NCBI RefSeq assembly: GCF_023278085.1
Contig: NZ_CP066265.1
Span: 5,094,501 to 5,158,500 of the forward strand
Reading direction: 5' to 3'
Length of the DNA: 64,000 nt
Source: Pseudomonas syringae
GTDB lineage: Bacteria; Pseudomonadota; Gammaproteobacteria; Pseudomonadales; Pseudomonadaceae
Part shown: positions 37,090 through 45,872 of the stretch, one piece after another
Layout: every line of letters begins with the position of its first letter
Numbering within the stretch: position 1 is the first letter of the stretch
Made by a program: the position numbers and the translations under genes
Notes under the pieces: generated by a model
Told to the model about the DNA's origin: nothing
Seen by the model: only the letters and a program-made list of their open reading frames with translations
Database searches by the model: none

Positions 37090-37356
37090 TTGGTGCTGGA
37101 TGAAATCGGCCTCCGCGATCCGCGCATCATCGGCGAGACGGTGTACATGCTCGGCACCGGCAAGGCACGGGCTAATGATCGAGGCCAGGGAGGTCGGCAG
37201 GTAAAAGAGTGGCGCTTGCTGTTCCTCTCCACCGGCGAGAATACGTTGGACCAGCAAATGGCCCAAGCGAACAAGGAACTGAAAGCGGGCATCGAGGTAC
37301 GCATGCTCGCCACCCAACCGACTCCAGCGAAGGCCTCAGTATGTTCAACGCCCTGA
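37090..37356 (+). pseudogene. DUF927-domain protein remnant (mobile-element helicase/primase-associated)
   Basis: An open frame of 88 codons reading LDEIGLRDPRIIGETVYMLG, then GKARANDRG, EWRLLFLSTGENTLDQQMAQ and KELKAGIEVRML. This matches the Walker-B-containing middle of DUF927 proteins carried by integrative elements. Both ends are missing; complete proteins have 500 or more residues. It directly follows the attR-like repeat, and a second fragment follows the third repeat at 39636. Confidence 0.7.
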
Positions 37357-38038
37357 ATGGTTTCGAATATGCGGCAGCACTGGCACACCGCTTACCGCCT
37401 TTCTCACAGCGCTGTGCGAACCCGACAAACGTAAGGCTTGGTCCGCCATCCTGCGCCGCACGCTAAGGCTTTATCGCCAAATCGTCATCTACGTCGGCCA
37501 GCGGGCAAGCTCACCGTGCCGCCGCTCGCTTTGGCCTCGCCACCGCAGCGGGTGAGCACAGTGCATAGGATCACAGTGCGAAGCCGAGTATGAGTTTGGA
37601 CCTGGCAGTCATAAGCCAGTGCATTCCGTCTTGACTCCGAGTCGGATGCTAATCAACGATCATGGCTAGAAGAAAAGTAACCATTCGGAAAAAGATGTAT
37701 TTATTTTCATACACAATTCGAAACACCTCACCCCCCTAAATTCGAACCTCTCAGACAATACAACCGGACACATTGTCGCACCCTAAAAAATGGCTTGCGG
37801 TTGTGATGAATCGTTTCATCTGGCATAAAAGGCTGGCTTCGGGCTCGAAAATCTAGAAAAACATAGATTAATGGGTCGACGATAGCTGCTCCAACGTCTG
37901 ACCCCGCGCGTCAAATAATCAAGCCAGTTTTGCTCGCTGCCCGAAGCGGATGCCTGTGCTATCCAATCTGTCTTTCAACCTCATCGAGGCCATTCATACG
38001 GCGCGCCCAAACGTCGTGCAACAAAAAGGACCGGAAAA
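37357..38038. other. Gap with degraded coding sequence, then the leader of the MFS gene
   Basis: The first 200 nt look like out-of-frame continuation of the DUF927 remnant (LFNALNGFEYAAA, then KRKAWSAILRRTLRLYRQ in another frame). From about 37560 I see no coding signal. The last 100 nt should contain the promoter of the MFS transporter; AAAAGGA lies 7 nt before its TTG start. Confidence 0.45.
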
Positions 38039-39397
38039 TTGAGCGATCAATCCACTCCGAACACTCCACTCGTTAGATTCTGCGACAAAGTTGGTATTCC
38101 CTATCCCATGTTCTGGGGTTTTGTCGGCCTGTTGATCTTCATGATCGGCGATGGCGTAGAACTTGGATACCTCTCACCCTTCCTCAGTGAACGCGGCATG
38201 CCCGGCGACGAGATCGCCATGATCTTCACCGTCTATGGCGTCACGGTCGGTATTTCATCGTGGCTCGCCGGCGCGCTCTCCAATATCTGGGGCCCGAAAC
38301 GGGTGATGTTCCTGGGATTGATGATCTGGAGCGTGTTCGAAGTGCTCTTCCTGGTCTACGGCCTGCAGGAATTGAGCTATTCCATGATTCTGCTGACCTA
38401 TGGTTTGCGCGGTTTCGGTTATCCGCTCTTCGCCTACGGTTTCCTGGTCTGGATCGCGGCTTCCACGCCGTCCCGCAAGATGGGCATGGCCGTGGGCTGG
38501 TTCTGGGTGGCTTACGCCGCGGGCCTGCCAATGCTGGGCTCTCTGGTGGCGAGCATCGCTATTCCGCTGATCGGCGCAATGCAGACCTTCTGGCTGTCCT
38601 TCGCGCTGGTGGTCATCGGTGGTGTGATTGGTCTGGTCGGGATGCGCGAAGCTCATGGCATGCGGCGACTGGCCCCGGAAGGCGAGCGTCCGCTGGTGTC
38701 GATGGCCAAGAACATCACCATCATGTGGACCCGTCCTAAAGTGTCGTTGGCCGGTATCGTGCGCGTCATCAACACCTCGTCGATGTTTGGCTTTCTGGTG
38801 GTCATGCCAGGGTTCTTCATGGACACCGTCGGCTTCACCCTGGAAGAATGGCTGCGCCTGCTGACCATCGTTTTTGTGTTCAACATCATCGGAAACCTGG
38901 GGTCCAGTGTCATCAGCACCAAGATCGGTTATCGCAACACGATCCTGTGGTTTGGCGCAGTGGGCAGCACGATCAGCACGCCGCTGTTCTTCTTCATGCC
39001 ACAGGCGTTTCCGAACGACTTCCTGATCGCCTCGATCTTCGGCGCCTTCTACGGCCTGACCCTGGCGTGCTTCGTGCCGCTGTCGGCGCTTGCCCCGGCT
39101 TTGGCACCGAACAACAAAGCGGCTGCCTTGTCGGTGTTGAGCCTGGGTGCAGGCGCGTCGACGTGGGTTGGCCCGGCTGTTGTTGCGATCTTCAATGAAA
39201 GTTACGGCATTGAAGGCGTGGTCTGGGCGTTCTGCGGGTTGTACGCACTGAGTGCTGTGCTGACCGCATTCCTGAAAGATCCGGAGCCGGTGCACGACCC
39301 GATTCTGATCAAGATCAAGCGTCGCATCAAAGTGTTCGCGCCGCGTCTAGATTATCGTTGGGCTCACGCTGAGGATCCGAAGCAAGGGCAAAGCTGA
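38039..39397 (+). CDS. MFS transporter of the RbtT/DalT/CsbX (sugar alcohol) type
   Basis: A 452-residue inner-membrane protein with about 12 hydrophobic helices. GIPYPMFWGFVGLLIFMIGDGVELGYLSP and TYGLRGFGYPLFAYGFLVW segments match ribitol/D-arabinitol permeases RbtT and DalT. The start is TTG at 38039 with an AAGGA upstream; no ATG gives the conserved N-terminus. No polyol dehydrogenase or kinase is nearby, so the substrate is not supported by context. GC-rich codon use matches the core genome. It lies between two tRNA-flank repeats and has its own terminator. Confidence 0.85.
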   Translation: MSDQSTPNTPLVRFCDKVGIPYPMFWGFVGLLIFMIGDGVELGYLSPFLSERGMPGDEIAMIFTVYGVTVGISSWLAGALSNIWGPKRVMFLGLMIWSVFEVLFLVYGLQELSYSMILLTYGLRGFGYPLFAYGFLVWIAASTPSRKMGMAVGWFWVAYAAGLPMLGSLVASIAIPLIGAMQTFWLSFALVVIGGVIGLVGMREAHGMRRLAPEGERPLVSMAKNITIMWTRPKVSLAGIVRVINTSSMFGFLVVMPGFFMDTVGFTLEEWLRLLTIVFVFNIIGNLGSSVISTKIGYRNTILWFGAVGSTISTPLFFFMPQAFPNDFLIASIFGAFYGLTLACFVPLSALAPALAPNNKAAALSVLSLGAGASTWVGPAVVAIFNESYGIEGVVWAFCGLYALSAVLTAFLKDPEPVHDPILIKIKRRIKVFAPRLDYRWAHAEDPKQGQS

Positions 39398-39424
39398 TTT
39401 AGCGCCCAAAGCTTAGTAGGAAAG

Positions 39425-39464
39425 AGCCGCCGCAGACTGCACACGCACTCCGCGGCGGCTTGGT
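39425..39464 (+). terminator. Rho-independent terminator of the MFS gene
   Basis: AGCCGCCGC and GCGGCGGCT form a 9-bp perfect stem around an 18-nt loop, followed by TGGTTTTATT, 28 nt after the stop. Confidence 0.8.
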
Positions 39465-39485
39465 TTTATTTGCGTGATTCACGCT

Positions 39486-39578
39486 TGGGCACACTATTGA
39501 AATCTAGATGTGTCGTGAGCAGTGGACAGTCTACGAAGAACTTCGGAAGCCCGCCTTGTGCGGGCTTTGTTGTTTCTG
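39486..39578. repeat. Third copy of the tRNA-Arg downstream flank
   Basis: GGGCACACTATTGAAATCTA is close to GTGCACCATATTGAAATCTA of the second copy, followed by GTGGACAGTCTACGAAGAAC and the AAGCCCGCCTTGTGCGGGCTT hairpin. Only the last few bases of the tRNA part remain, degraded. It marks another integration junction. Confidence 0.75.
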
Positions 39579-39635
39579 GCTCGTGGCGTTCCCATATCGC
39601 ATCGGAATCTATCGCAGCCCGCTCGGAGTGGCGCT

Positions 39636-39745
39636 TGGTGCTGGATGAGGCAGGGATGTGCAAGCCGCGCATCATCGGCGAGACGGTGTATATGCTTGGC
39701 AACATAACCGGAAAGGCACGGGCTAATGATCGTGGCCACACTGCG
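39636..39745 (+). pseudogene. Second DUF927-type remnant
   Basis: Reads LVLDEAGMCKPRIIGETVYM followed by LGNITGKARANDRG, the same segment as at 37090 but with different substitutions and a 2-codon insertion. It breaks off after about 36 codons. Its position after a tRNA-flank repeat copies the arrangement at 37090. Confidence 0.6.
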
Positions 39746-39963
39746 TGTTATCTCTCATGGTTCAGGCCACGAAGGATCAATAGCTGTCGCTGTATCTCTC
39801 GCAGCTGACTTCAGTGTCGAACCAGTAATTGTTCGTTTCACCAGCCGGTATCGCGATCCAAGCGGCACCGGCTTGCGCCGATTCATGATAAAAAGCACAG
39901 CCGACGCCTGATTCGGAAACAGGTATAGAACGATCTTAAGATCGATTGCATGGAGCAGCCATA

Positions 39964-40305
39964 GTGACCTATCCGAAGCACCGCCCCTCCCCAAAGGCTC
40001 TCATCCCACGCAAGTTTCTCCTCGACCGGATACCCAAGAGCCGCCAGCCCTTCTATGCCGTGGTGCTCGCTGTATTCGGTTTTGTGGGAGCTTGCGGCAT
40101 GAGCAGAGGACTCTACCTGGCGTTGGTGAGCGGACAAATCGAGACATTTACCGGGCCCAAGGGACACCGCATCAAGGAGATCGTCCTTTACGAAGTCGAG
40201 CCTACGCGCTTTGGCTGGAACGTAGCTGGGACGGTATTCATGATTCTTGTTTTTGCCGGAACAGCGGTAGCGATGATGCGCTGGCTGGCTAGAAGGGATG
40301 GGTAG
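39964..40305 (+). CDS. Small unknown membrane protein
   Basis: About 113 residues from GTG 39964 (or 119 from ATG 39946). Two hydrophobic segments, AVVLAVFGFVGACGMSRGLYL (broken by Ser/Arg) and VAGTVFMILVFAGTAVAMM, enclose a polar loop of about 45 residues; the C-terminus is basic (RWLARRDG). I recognise no family. Start signals are weak, so it may be a real small gene or a chance frame; the membrane pattern favours a gene. Confidence 0.5.
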   Translation: MTYPKHRPSPKALIPRKFLLDRIPKSRQPFYAVVLAVFGFVGACGMSRGLYLALVSGQIETFTGPKGHRIKEIVLYEVEPTRFGWNVAGTVFMILVFAGTAVAMMRWLARRDG

Positions 40306-40690
40306 TCTGCTATCGGCCAGAAGCGGACGGTAGGTTAGGTGCCCACCCCTGAATTGCAGAGCTGTTTTTAGCCTATTTTTTCAGGTTGTGGCACTCTGGC
40401 TACACGCAGGTTCGTCCCTGGGTCTGAGTCGGCATTTCAGCCTAACCGTTCAGCTCATCCGGAACGTTTAGCCTGTCTAACGAGACAGGAGACTCGGTTG
40501 CCGGTGAGCCAATACGCAAAAACCCAGGCTAACCGCCTGATTAAAACTGATGTGACGACTATGGCTGCAAATCTACTTTAGGCTTAGGTATTTCAGAATT
40601 CCTTCCACCGGCTAAACCCTTGGCCATCAATGCTGCACATGCAACTGTGGCAGCATGAAAAGTCGAGCTAAAACCAAAAAGGATTTTTTC
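40306..40690. other. Gap before the GmrSD-like gene; no gene seen
   Basis: Contains TCGGCCAGAAGCGGACGGTAG at 40313, a member of the recurring GGCC-A-AGC-GA sequence seen in other accessory gaps. The right end holds the presumed promoter of the DUF262 gene. No open frame with credible start or similarity. Confidence 0.45.
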
Positions 40691-42427
40691 ATGCATGACG
40701 CTTCGCAGTTGCGAATCGAGGCCGCTCACAAAAAAATAGCGGAAGTCTTTTCCAAAGAGTATGCCTTTACTGTTCCCGCTTATCAGCGTCCGTATGCTTG
40801 GGAAACGACTCAAGCTGAGGAGTTGCTTGCGGACTTAAAGGACGCCATGACGCGAGACTCTGCGGCCGGGGGCTTTTACTTTTTGGGTAGCATCGTATTG
40901 GTGAAAACCCACGGCACCCCTGCATCACGTGTAGTCGATGGTCAGCAGCGCCTGACCACCCTCACTCTCCTGTTCAGCGTCATTCGCGACCTGACGGAAG
41001 GGGCAGAGAAGAAAGCGCAGCGCGAAAGTTACATCAAGCAGGTAGCTAATGAGGATGAGGGCATCCCAGAGGCACTACGCCTGCAACTGCGGCAGAAAGA
41101 TCAGGGCTTTTTTGAGAAGCATATTCAGACACGCGGAGCGACTAACCACCTGCCGTCGTTGGACGGACTCACAGACTCAAAAGCACGTATCGTTGAAAAC
41201 GCAAAGCTAATTCGCGATAGATTAGAGGCCATGAATGAAAAGGAGCGCGATGAGCTTTTGCGCTTTCTGCTGCAAAATTGTTATCTCGTGCTAGTCGAAG
41301 TCCCCTCCGATACTGCTGCGAGACGAATCTTTACCGTTCTCAACGCTCGCGGCCTCGACCTTTCGGCCACTGATATTCTTAAAGCGGATCTCTTGGAGCG
41401 AGCAGGCACCGACAAGGAGTCATCACTATCCCACCGCTGGGAGGAAGTTGAAACAGCACTGGGCCGCGACAGATTCAGTGCTTTATTCACGCACATCCGC
41501 ATGATCTACGAACGTGACAAACCTCGTTCCGCGCTTGAAAGCGGTTTTTCCGTGCATGTGCCAGCGTTTCGCGAAAATCCCGTTGGGTTCATTGACGCGG
41601 TGTTGGAGCCCTATGCTGACGCTCTGATGTTGGCAATGGATGATCAGAAGCTGCGCACGCGCTTCGGTGCGAAGAGCGCTGACTTAGTACGCTCCTTGGA
41701 GCGATTGGACAACCGAGATTGGTTGCCGCCCTTGCTGCTTTGTCTGCGCCAGAGCAATGGTGGAGATGATATCGACGTTCCAGAGTTTGTCTTCCGGTTG
41801 GAAAGACTTGCCTATTTTCTCTTCTTGACCCGAGCCGATGTCAACGCACGGATGTCACGCTATGTCGATGTATTGGATGATCTCGACGTGCCGACGGCCC
41901 CCAAAATTCGATCGACCAATCGGGACCGCTCCAAAGGATTGGAAATTGAACATACTGAAGCCACGATGCTCTTCAATGCGCTAGATGGTAATGTTTACCT
42001 TGTTCCCAAGATAGTCAAACCACTCTTACTTCGTTTGGAACAAGCCTCCACGGATGGCTCGGCCAATTACAACTATCCGGTTATTTCGGTTGAGCATATC
42101 TGCCCGCAAACAATCTCGTCTGGATCGCAGTGGGAGCAATGGTTCTCTAATACGGATGATCATGCGGCCTGGGTGCATAGCTTGGCAAACTTGGTCCTGC
42201 TCAATACGCGTAAAAATTCCGCAGCGCAGAACTACGACTTTGATCTAAAAAAGACCAAGTACTTTGCATCTGGTGACTCATGCGCATTCACTCTCACCAA
42301 CGAAGTGCGCGGGTATTCTCAATGGACGCTCGAAGAGCTGGAGGTACGGAGGATCGAATTGCTTGAGCGATTGGCGAAGACCTGGCGCCTAGAACCGAAT
42401 CTTGAGAGGTGGTGGGATGAGGATTGA
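40691..42427 (+). CDS. DUF262-DUF1524 protein, GmrSD-like type IV restriction enzyme
   Basis: A 578-residue cytosolic protein. The DUF262 (GmrS-like, ParB-fold NTPase) domain has FTVPAYQRPYAWE near residue 25, FYFLGSIVLV and the hallmark VDGQQRLTTL with DGQQR at 83-87. The C-terminal DUF1524 (GmrD-like His-Me/HNH nuclease) has VEHICPQ with His near 469 and SLANLVLLN near 499. Fused GmrSD proteins cut DNA with modified (often glucosylated) cytosine, blocking phages. ATG 40691 preceded by AAAGGA is preferred; the frame is open to 40655. It stands alone. Confidence 0.85.
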   Translation: MHDASQLRIEAAHKKIAEVFSKEYAFTVPAYQRPYAWETTQAEELLADLKDAMTRDSAAGGFYFLGSIVLVKTHGTPASRVVDGQQRLTTLTLLFSVIRDLTEGAEKKAQRESYIKQVANEDEGIPEALRLQLRQKDQGFFEKHIQTRGATNHLPSLDGLTDSKARIVENAKLIRDRLEAMNEKERDELLRFLLQNCYLVLVEVPSDTAARRIFTVLNARGLDLSATDILKADLLERAGTDKESSLSHRWEEVETALGRDRFSALFTHIRMIYERDKPRSALESGFSVHVPAFRENPVGFIDAVLEPYADALMLAMDDQKLRTRFGAKSADLVRSLERLDNRDWLPPLLLCLRQSNGGDDIDVPEFVFRLERLAYFLFLTRADVNARMSRYVDVLDDLDVPTAPKIRSTNRDRSKGLEIEHTEATMLFNALDGNVYLVPKIVKPLLLRLEQASTDGSANYNYPVISVEHICPQTISSGSQWEQWFSNTDDHAAWVHSLANLVLLNTRKNSAAQNYDFDLKKTKYFASGDSCAFTLTNEVRGYSQWTLEELEVRRIELLERLAKTWRLEPNLERWWDED

Positions 42428-42781
42428 TGCTTAGCATTTAAATGAGGTGGGTCGAGGCCTCGTGAGTTAGGGGCCCTTCGACGCAGTCTTCACTGGAGAG
42501 GTAGACTTTGCCTCGCTAATGGTCCTAAAGCTCTGGGAGGAACATCCCAATTTTGGTGCTCAGCATCTGCGACTTCTGGTGATGCCAGCACCAGTATGGT
42601 TTCTCGCTTAAGCGAGTTTCTCTAAGTCGGGTTGCCACAATTTATCCGGGTGATCGAATAGGCTGATTGCTCTCAGCCAGCGCGTAGTTGGATGTCACAC
42701 ATTGATGCCATATGCACTCAAACACAGCTCCTGTGCTGCCGCACGGGAGCTGCCTAGAATAGAATTAATGAAAGTTTCCGC
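42428..42781. other. Gap with a possible gene fragment
   Basis: From about 42472 to 42612 one forward frame is open for some 46 codons and reads FDAVFTGEVDFASLMVLKLW, EEHPNFGAQHLRLLVMPAPV, WFLA, stop; it has no start codon or ribosome site and looks like the tail of a lost gene, or chance. The rest shows no gene. A CAGCTCCTGTGC...GCACGGGAGCTG hairpin near 42724-42750 may terminate the convergent metallopeptidase-like gene. Confidence 0.35.
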
Positions 42782-43843
42782 TTATTTTTCCTGTTCTATG
42801 AACTTGGTGATGAGAGCATCCATGTTCGACAGCCTGTCATTTAGACTATGGTCTATTGACTCAATTACATAATTAAGTTCGTCACTCAAAATATTCATGC
42901 GCGATACAAGAGCTAAATCCAAATTTTCTATTTCAAGCAGTGCCAACCCTAGTGGGATGCCTAACCTTGGATTTAATTCTTCGAGAATCACATTTCCTAA
43001 GCCTTGGAATCTAGCCTGAGTTTCATAGATTTTCTGTGCTAGAAATTCTCTTGCTTGCTCAGCGCCAAACAGCGAGGTGTAGGCAGAAAAAAAAGAACTG
43101 AAAATTTCATCATCAACAGCTTCGACGGGGTCCACTTGGTCTAGTGTGATTTTTTGCCCAAAACAGTAGCAGCAAATCAGATAAGTCAAATAAGTGTATA
43201 AAAAGGCGCCTAATGCCCCTGTTCTTTTTTTCATATTGCCATGATCTTGTAGATAACGAAACTGACAATAAAATGCTACAGCTTCAGCTAAACTTTGATG
43301 ACGATGCAGTGCGTTGTCATCTGCGGAAGCTTGCCTTGAATTAGTGAAATCAGCTGCGTGACCCAGCTCGTGGCAGAGTAAATCGACAGAGCTGACCTGG
43401 CTGCTATCGATAGAGTAATAGATGTGGTGATTGTCCTGATTGCAGGATACGCACTCACCTTCAGTATAAGCACACTCATAACGCTCCAACCGGACTTCTT
43501 GCACGTTGGAGAGGTCGACCTCAGCTATATCACTCACGTAGCTAATGGCATCACCAAAAGACGTATTTGCAATATCACTCAACCCATGCAAATCCATATG
43601 AGCAAGTTTCCGTACAGTCTTGCTCGACAAACTTATCGAATTATATATGCGAAAAATTGATTGGACTTCCCTTTGGGACAGCTCAGTCCAATTAGGACAA
43701 TTTTCCAAAATCAAAGAGTTTATCTTGCCGCGAACGTTATTTGCTTTGGCATCGTCACGCTTGTAATGGTTGCAATATTCAAGTTCTAATTTATAAAGCT
43801 CTTCCCTGAACAATGAGTTGCGATGGGTCGTGGTTTCTTTCAT
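42782..43843 (-). CDS. Putative zinc metallopeptidase-like protein (HELGH motif)
   Basis: A 353-residue protein of no family I can name. VDLLCHELGHAADF has the zincin HExxH motif with a glycine at the next position (residues 157-161), and SLAEAVAFYCQF about 27 residues later supplies a Glu in the right distance for a gluzincin third ligand, as in M3-like peptidases. Before it, YECAYTEGECVSCNQDNHHIYYS has a Cys cluster that may bind a metal. A hydrophobic stretch ALGAFLYTYLTYLICCYCFG lies near 213-232. It sits alone between the GmrSD-like gene and the SIR2 gene. A processing or toxin role is a guess. Confidence 0.65.
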   Translation of the reverse strand: MKETTTHRNSLFREELYKLELEYCNHYKRDDAKANNVRGKINSLILENCPNWTELSQREVQSIFRIYNSISLSSKTVRKLAHMDLHGLSDIANTSFGDAISYVSDIAEVDLSNVQEVRLERYECAYTEGECVSCNQDNHHIYYSIDSSQVSSVDLLCHELGHAADFTNSRQASADDNALHRHQSLAEAVAFYCQFRYLQDHGNMKKRTGALGAFLYTYLTYLICCYCFGQKITLDQVDPVEAVDDEIFSSFFSAYTSLFGAEQAREFLAQKIYETQARFQGLGNVILEELNPRLGIPLGLALLEIENLDLALVSRMNILSDELNYVIESIDHSLNDRLSNMDALITKFIEQEK

Positions 43844-44228
43844 CTTAAATATCCTTATTTAGCCAGCTTTGCGGGCTTGATCAATTAATTAGGCCGCCAC
43901 TCATGATACTGCACGCCCAAGAGCATGTGAATCATATCGACTTTACTGTAGTCGGTCACTACAGCGTGCTTCAAGCAAGCGAGCACAAATTTGCAACGTT
44001 CGCTTCAGCTTCCGGCCAAGAGCCGCCCCTCAGAGCTGTCCGTTTTGGGTCGATAGGAACGCGACCGGCTTGCACTCATCCAAACTGTTGTTGTGTTGCG
44101 TATAACATTTCTTATTACGCTGGCTACTCGTGTCTAGGCGAGGGCTTTCAGCGTTCCGATTACTGTGCCCACCGAAGCCACTACCTGGGGGCCTAAACAT
44201 GCGCTTTCTCGATTGAATCTGACCTACT
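43844..44228. other. Gap between metallopeptidase-like and SIR2 genes; no gene seen
   Basis: Contains CCGGCCAAGAGCCGCCCC at 44012, one of the recurring sequences of the accessory gaps. The left 100 nt should carry the promoter of the metallopeptidase-like gene. A 97-codon open frame at 43903 has no start signal or similarity and is not accepted. Confidence 0.45.
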
Positions 44229-45872
44229 CTATGAACTATGAAACTCGCTTACGATTCTGATTACGCCGTCAACAATCGTTTTCGCCATTCCTCTGGTAAC
44301 TTCTAGCTCCTCCTTCGAATGAACAATGCCGTTCCTAAGCTGAATCCAGTCTTGAAGATTTGGTAGCGCTTCTACACTGATCAGGCCGCGATTAACCGCA
44401 TTTTTTATCATCCCAATCAGAGACAGGTGGGGCTTCAAAGCAGTTTCCTCATCTCCGACCCGCATAACTTTTCGCAGCTCGCCTTCAAGGTACGTGATGG
44501 CGGAAACTATAGCTGCGCGGTATGCCTTAACTCTAAAAAGCCGGCGCGCCTCGTCTAACTGGGAATCACCGTCGGAGGGAAGCGCCCGTTCGAGGGTTAC
44601 GACTAGGTTGCGAGCAAAATCCTCTGATTGAGAGGTTAAAAGATCGGGGCGGTAGATCGCCATCACCCCTTCTAATGAGGTGGGTAATTGCTGTCCTTCT
44701 CTCATGACCACTATCAGCGTGAGCGGCCTTCCCTCACGCCTCCTAGACGCAGCACGGTTAAGCGCCATTTTTAGTTCAACTATTGTCCAGTTAGACGATA
44801 GATCAATTACCATGGCAATTGATCTATCAATCAGCGCATCAAGCTTGGCGATGACCATATCACCTGGGGAAATCACCCCATCCGCCGTTATCGGGACGAG
44901 GTTGATATCTTCAAGAGCAGGGAAGACTTGATCTTTATAGAACGGTAAAACATCTAACGGTAACGAAAAGAAGCAAAGCCGTGAGGACGCTGACCTCGGC
45001 AGCGACAGCTCCTGCATTGCCCTCTCCTCAGTCGCTTTCATAACTGTGAAGGCTTTGTCTCTCAAAAGCTCCCGAAGCTCATCGAATGCGGCGGCAAGGA
45101 TCTCCCCGTATTTGTCTCGGGTACCTGGCAGGTTTATCACCTTTACCCCACGACGCTCGAATCGGGAGACATCGGATTGATTCGCGCCAACAACGATGGT
45201 GTAGGCAAATCGTCTGGTACGTCCTAAACGCTGTGTTACCACGTGCCAGATTTGTCGAAAATCTGGATCGTCAAGGCTATATCCAACCAGTACCGCTGTC
45301 TTGGTGATCAAAAGGTTCGCAAGATAGGTTGCAAAGAGCGGGTAGTTCGCAAGGAAACCGTCGTAATCGGCCTCTGTTACCACCATCCTTCTAGGGTGGT
45401 GAAGATCGCCATGCAGTTTCAGCAAGTTCACCCCCGCCTTAGAGGAATTCAGCGATAGCTGTTCCTCCTCAAGGATGGGGTAGACGGTATTGGGCCCTAG
45501 GCGGTATTCCTGCTCCAGCAGAAAATCGAAGTTCGTTGTGCAAACGATATCGAATGGAATGGAGCAAAAGCTCTTGTGTGCTTTCCCTGGTTGCGCCTCG
45601 TGGATTAGCAGCACTTGTGTGAGCTTGTCCATTAACCTCGCACGGCCAAGTTCATGCTCGTAAGCTGAGATTGCGTCTAGGGCCCCACTGGAGCTGAAAT
45701 CAATCAAGTCATCCTCCAGAAGCTTGCCTAGCTCACCCCAAAGCGGCGGTCTTTGACCCGACGTGACATGTGCATTGAGGGACATTCCGGCGCCGATAAT
45801 TGGCAGCCACCTGCCGTTCACCAGGTCGTCTAGGACCGGCTTGGGGAAATACTTGAGGTAAGTTGTGGCCAC
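44229..45872 (-). CDS. SIR2 / TIR-like / HEPN-like fusion protein, candidate antiphage NADase
   Basis: A 547-residue protein from GTG 45872, preceded by a strong AAGGAGG. Residues 10-265 are SIR2-like: PIIGAGMSLNA, then FDIVCTTNFDFLLE, LLKLHGDLHHP and AVLVGYSLDDPDF; the TTNFD and HGD motifs form the NAD site. Residues 285-430 (LCFFSLPLDVLPFYKDQVFP, AMVIDLSSNWTIVELKMAL) match the TIR/nucleoside-deoxyribosyltransferase-like pattern with a catalytic-type Glu in WTIVELKMA. Residues 445-547 are helical with RNGIVH near 516, the R-x4-H motif of HEPN domains. Standalone SIR2 defence proteins deplete NAD during infection; three such domains in one chain is unusual. Confidence 0.82.
   Translation of the reverse strand: MATTYLKYFPKPVLDDLVNGRWLPIIGAGMSLNAHVTSGQRPPLWGELGKLLEDDLIDFSSSGALDAISAYEHELGRARLMDKLTQVLLIHEAQPGKAHKSFCSIPFDIVCTTNFDFLLEQEYRLGPNTVYPILEEEQLSLNSSKAGVNLLKLHGDLHHPRRMVVTEADYDGFLANYPLFATYLANLLITKTAVLVGYSLDDPDFRQIWHVVTQRLGRTRRFAYTIVVGANQSDVSRFERRGVKVINLPGTRDKYGEILAAAFDELRELLRDKAFTVMKATEERAMQELSLPRSASSRLCFFSLPLDVLPFYKDQVFPALEDINLVPITADGVISPGDMVIAKLDALIDRSIAMVIDLSSNWTIVELKMALNRAASRRREGRPLTLIVVMREGQQLPTSLEGVMAIYRPDLLTSQSEDFARNLVVTLERALPSDGDSQLDEARRLFRVKAYRAAIVSAITYLEGELRKVMRVGDEETALKPHLSLIGMIKNAVNRGLISVEALPNLQDWIQLRNGIVHSKEELEVTRGMAKTIVDGVIRIVSEFHSS

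Noticed and set aside
43903..44196. 97-codon frame between the metallopeptidase-like and SIR2 genes
   Set aside because: Covers the recurring gap sequence and has no ribosome site or similarity.
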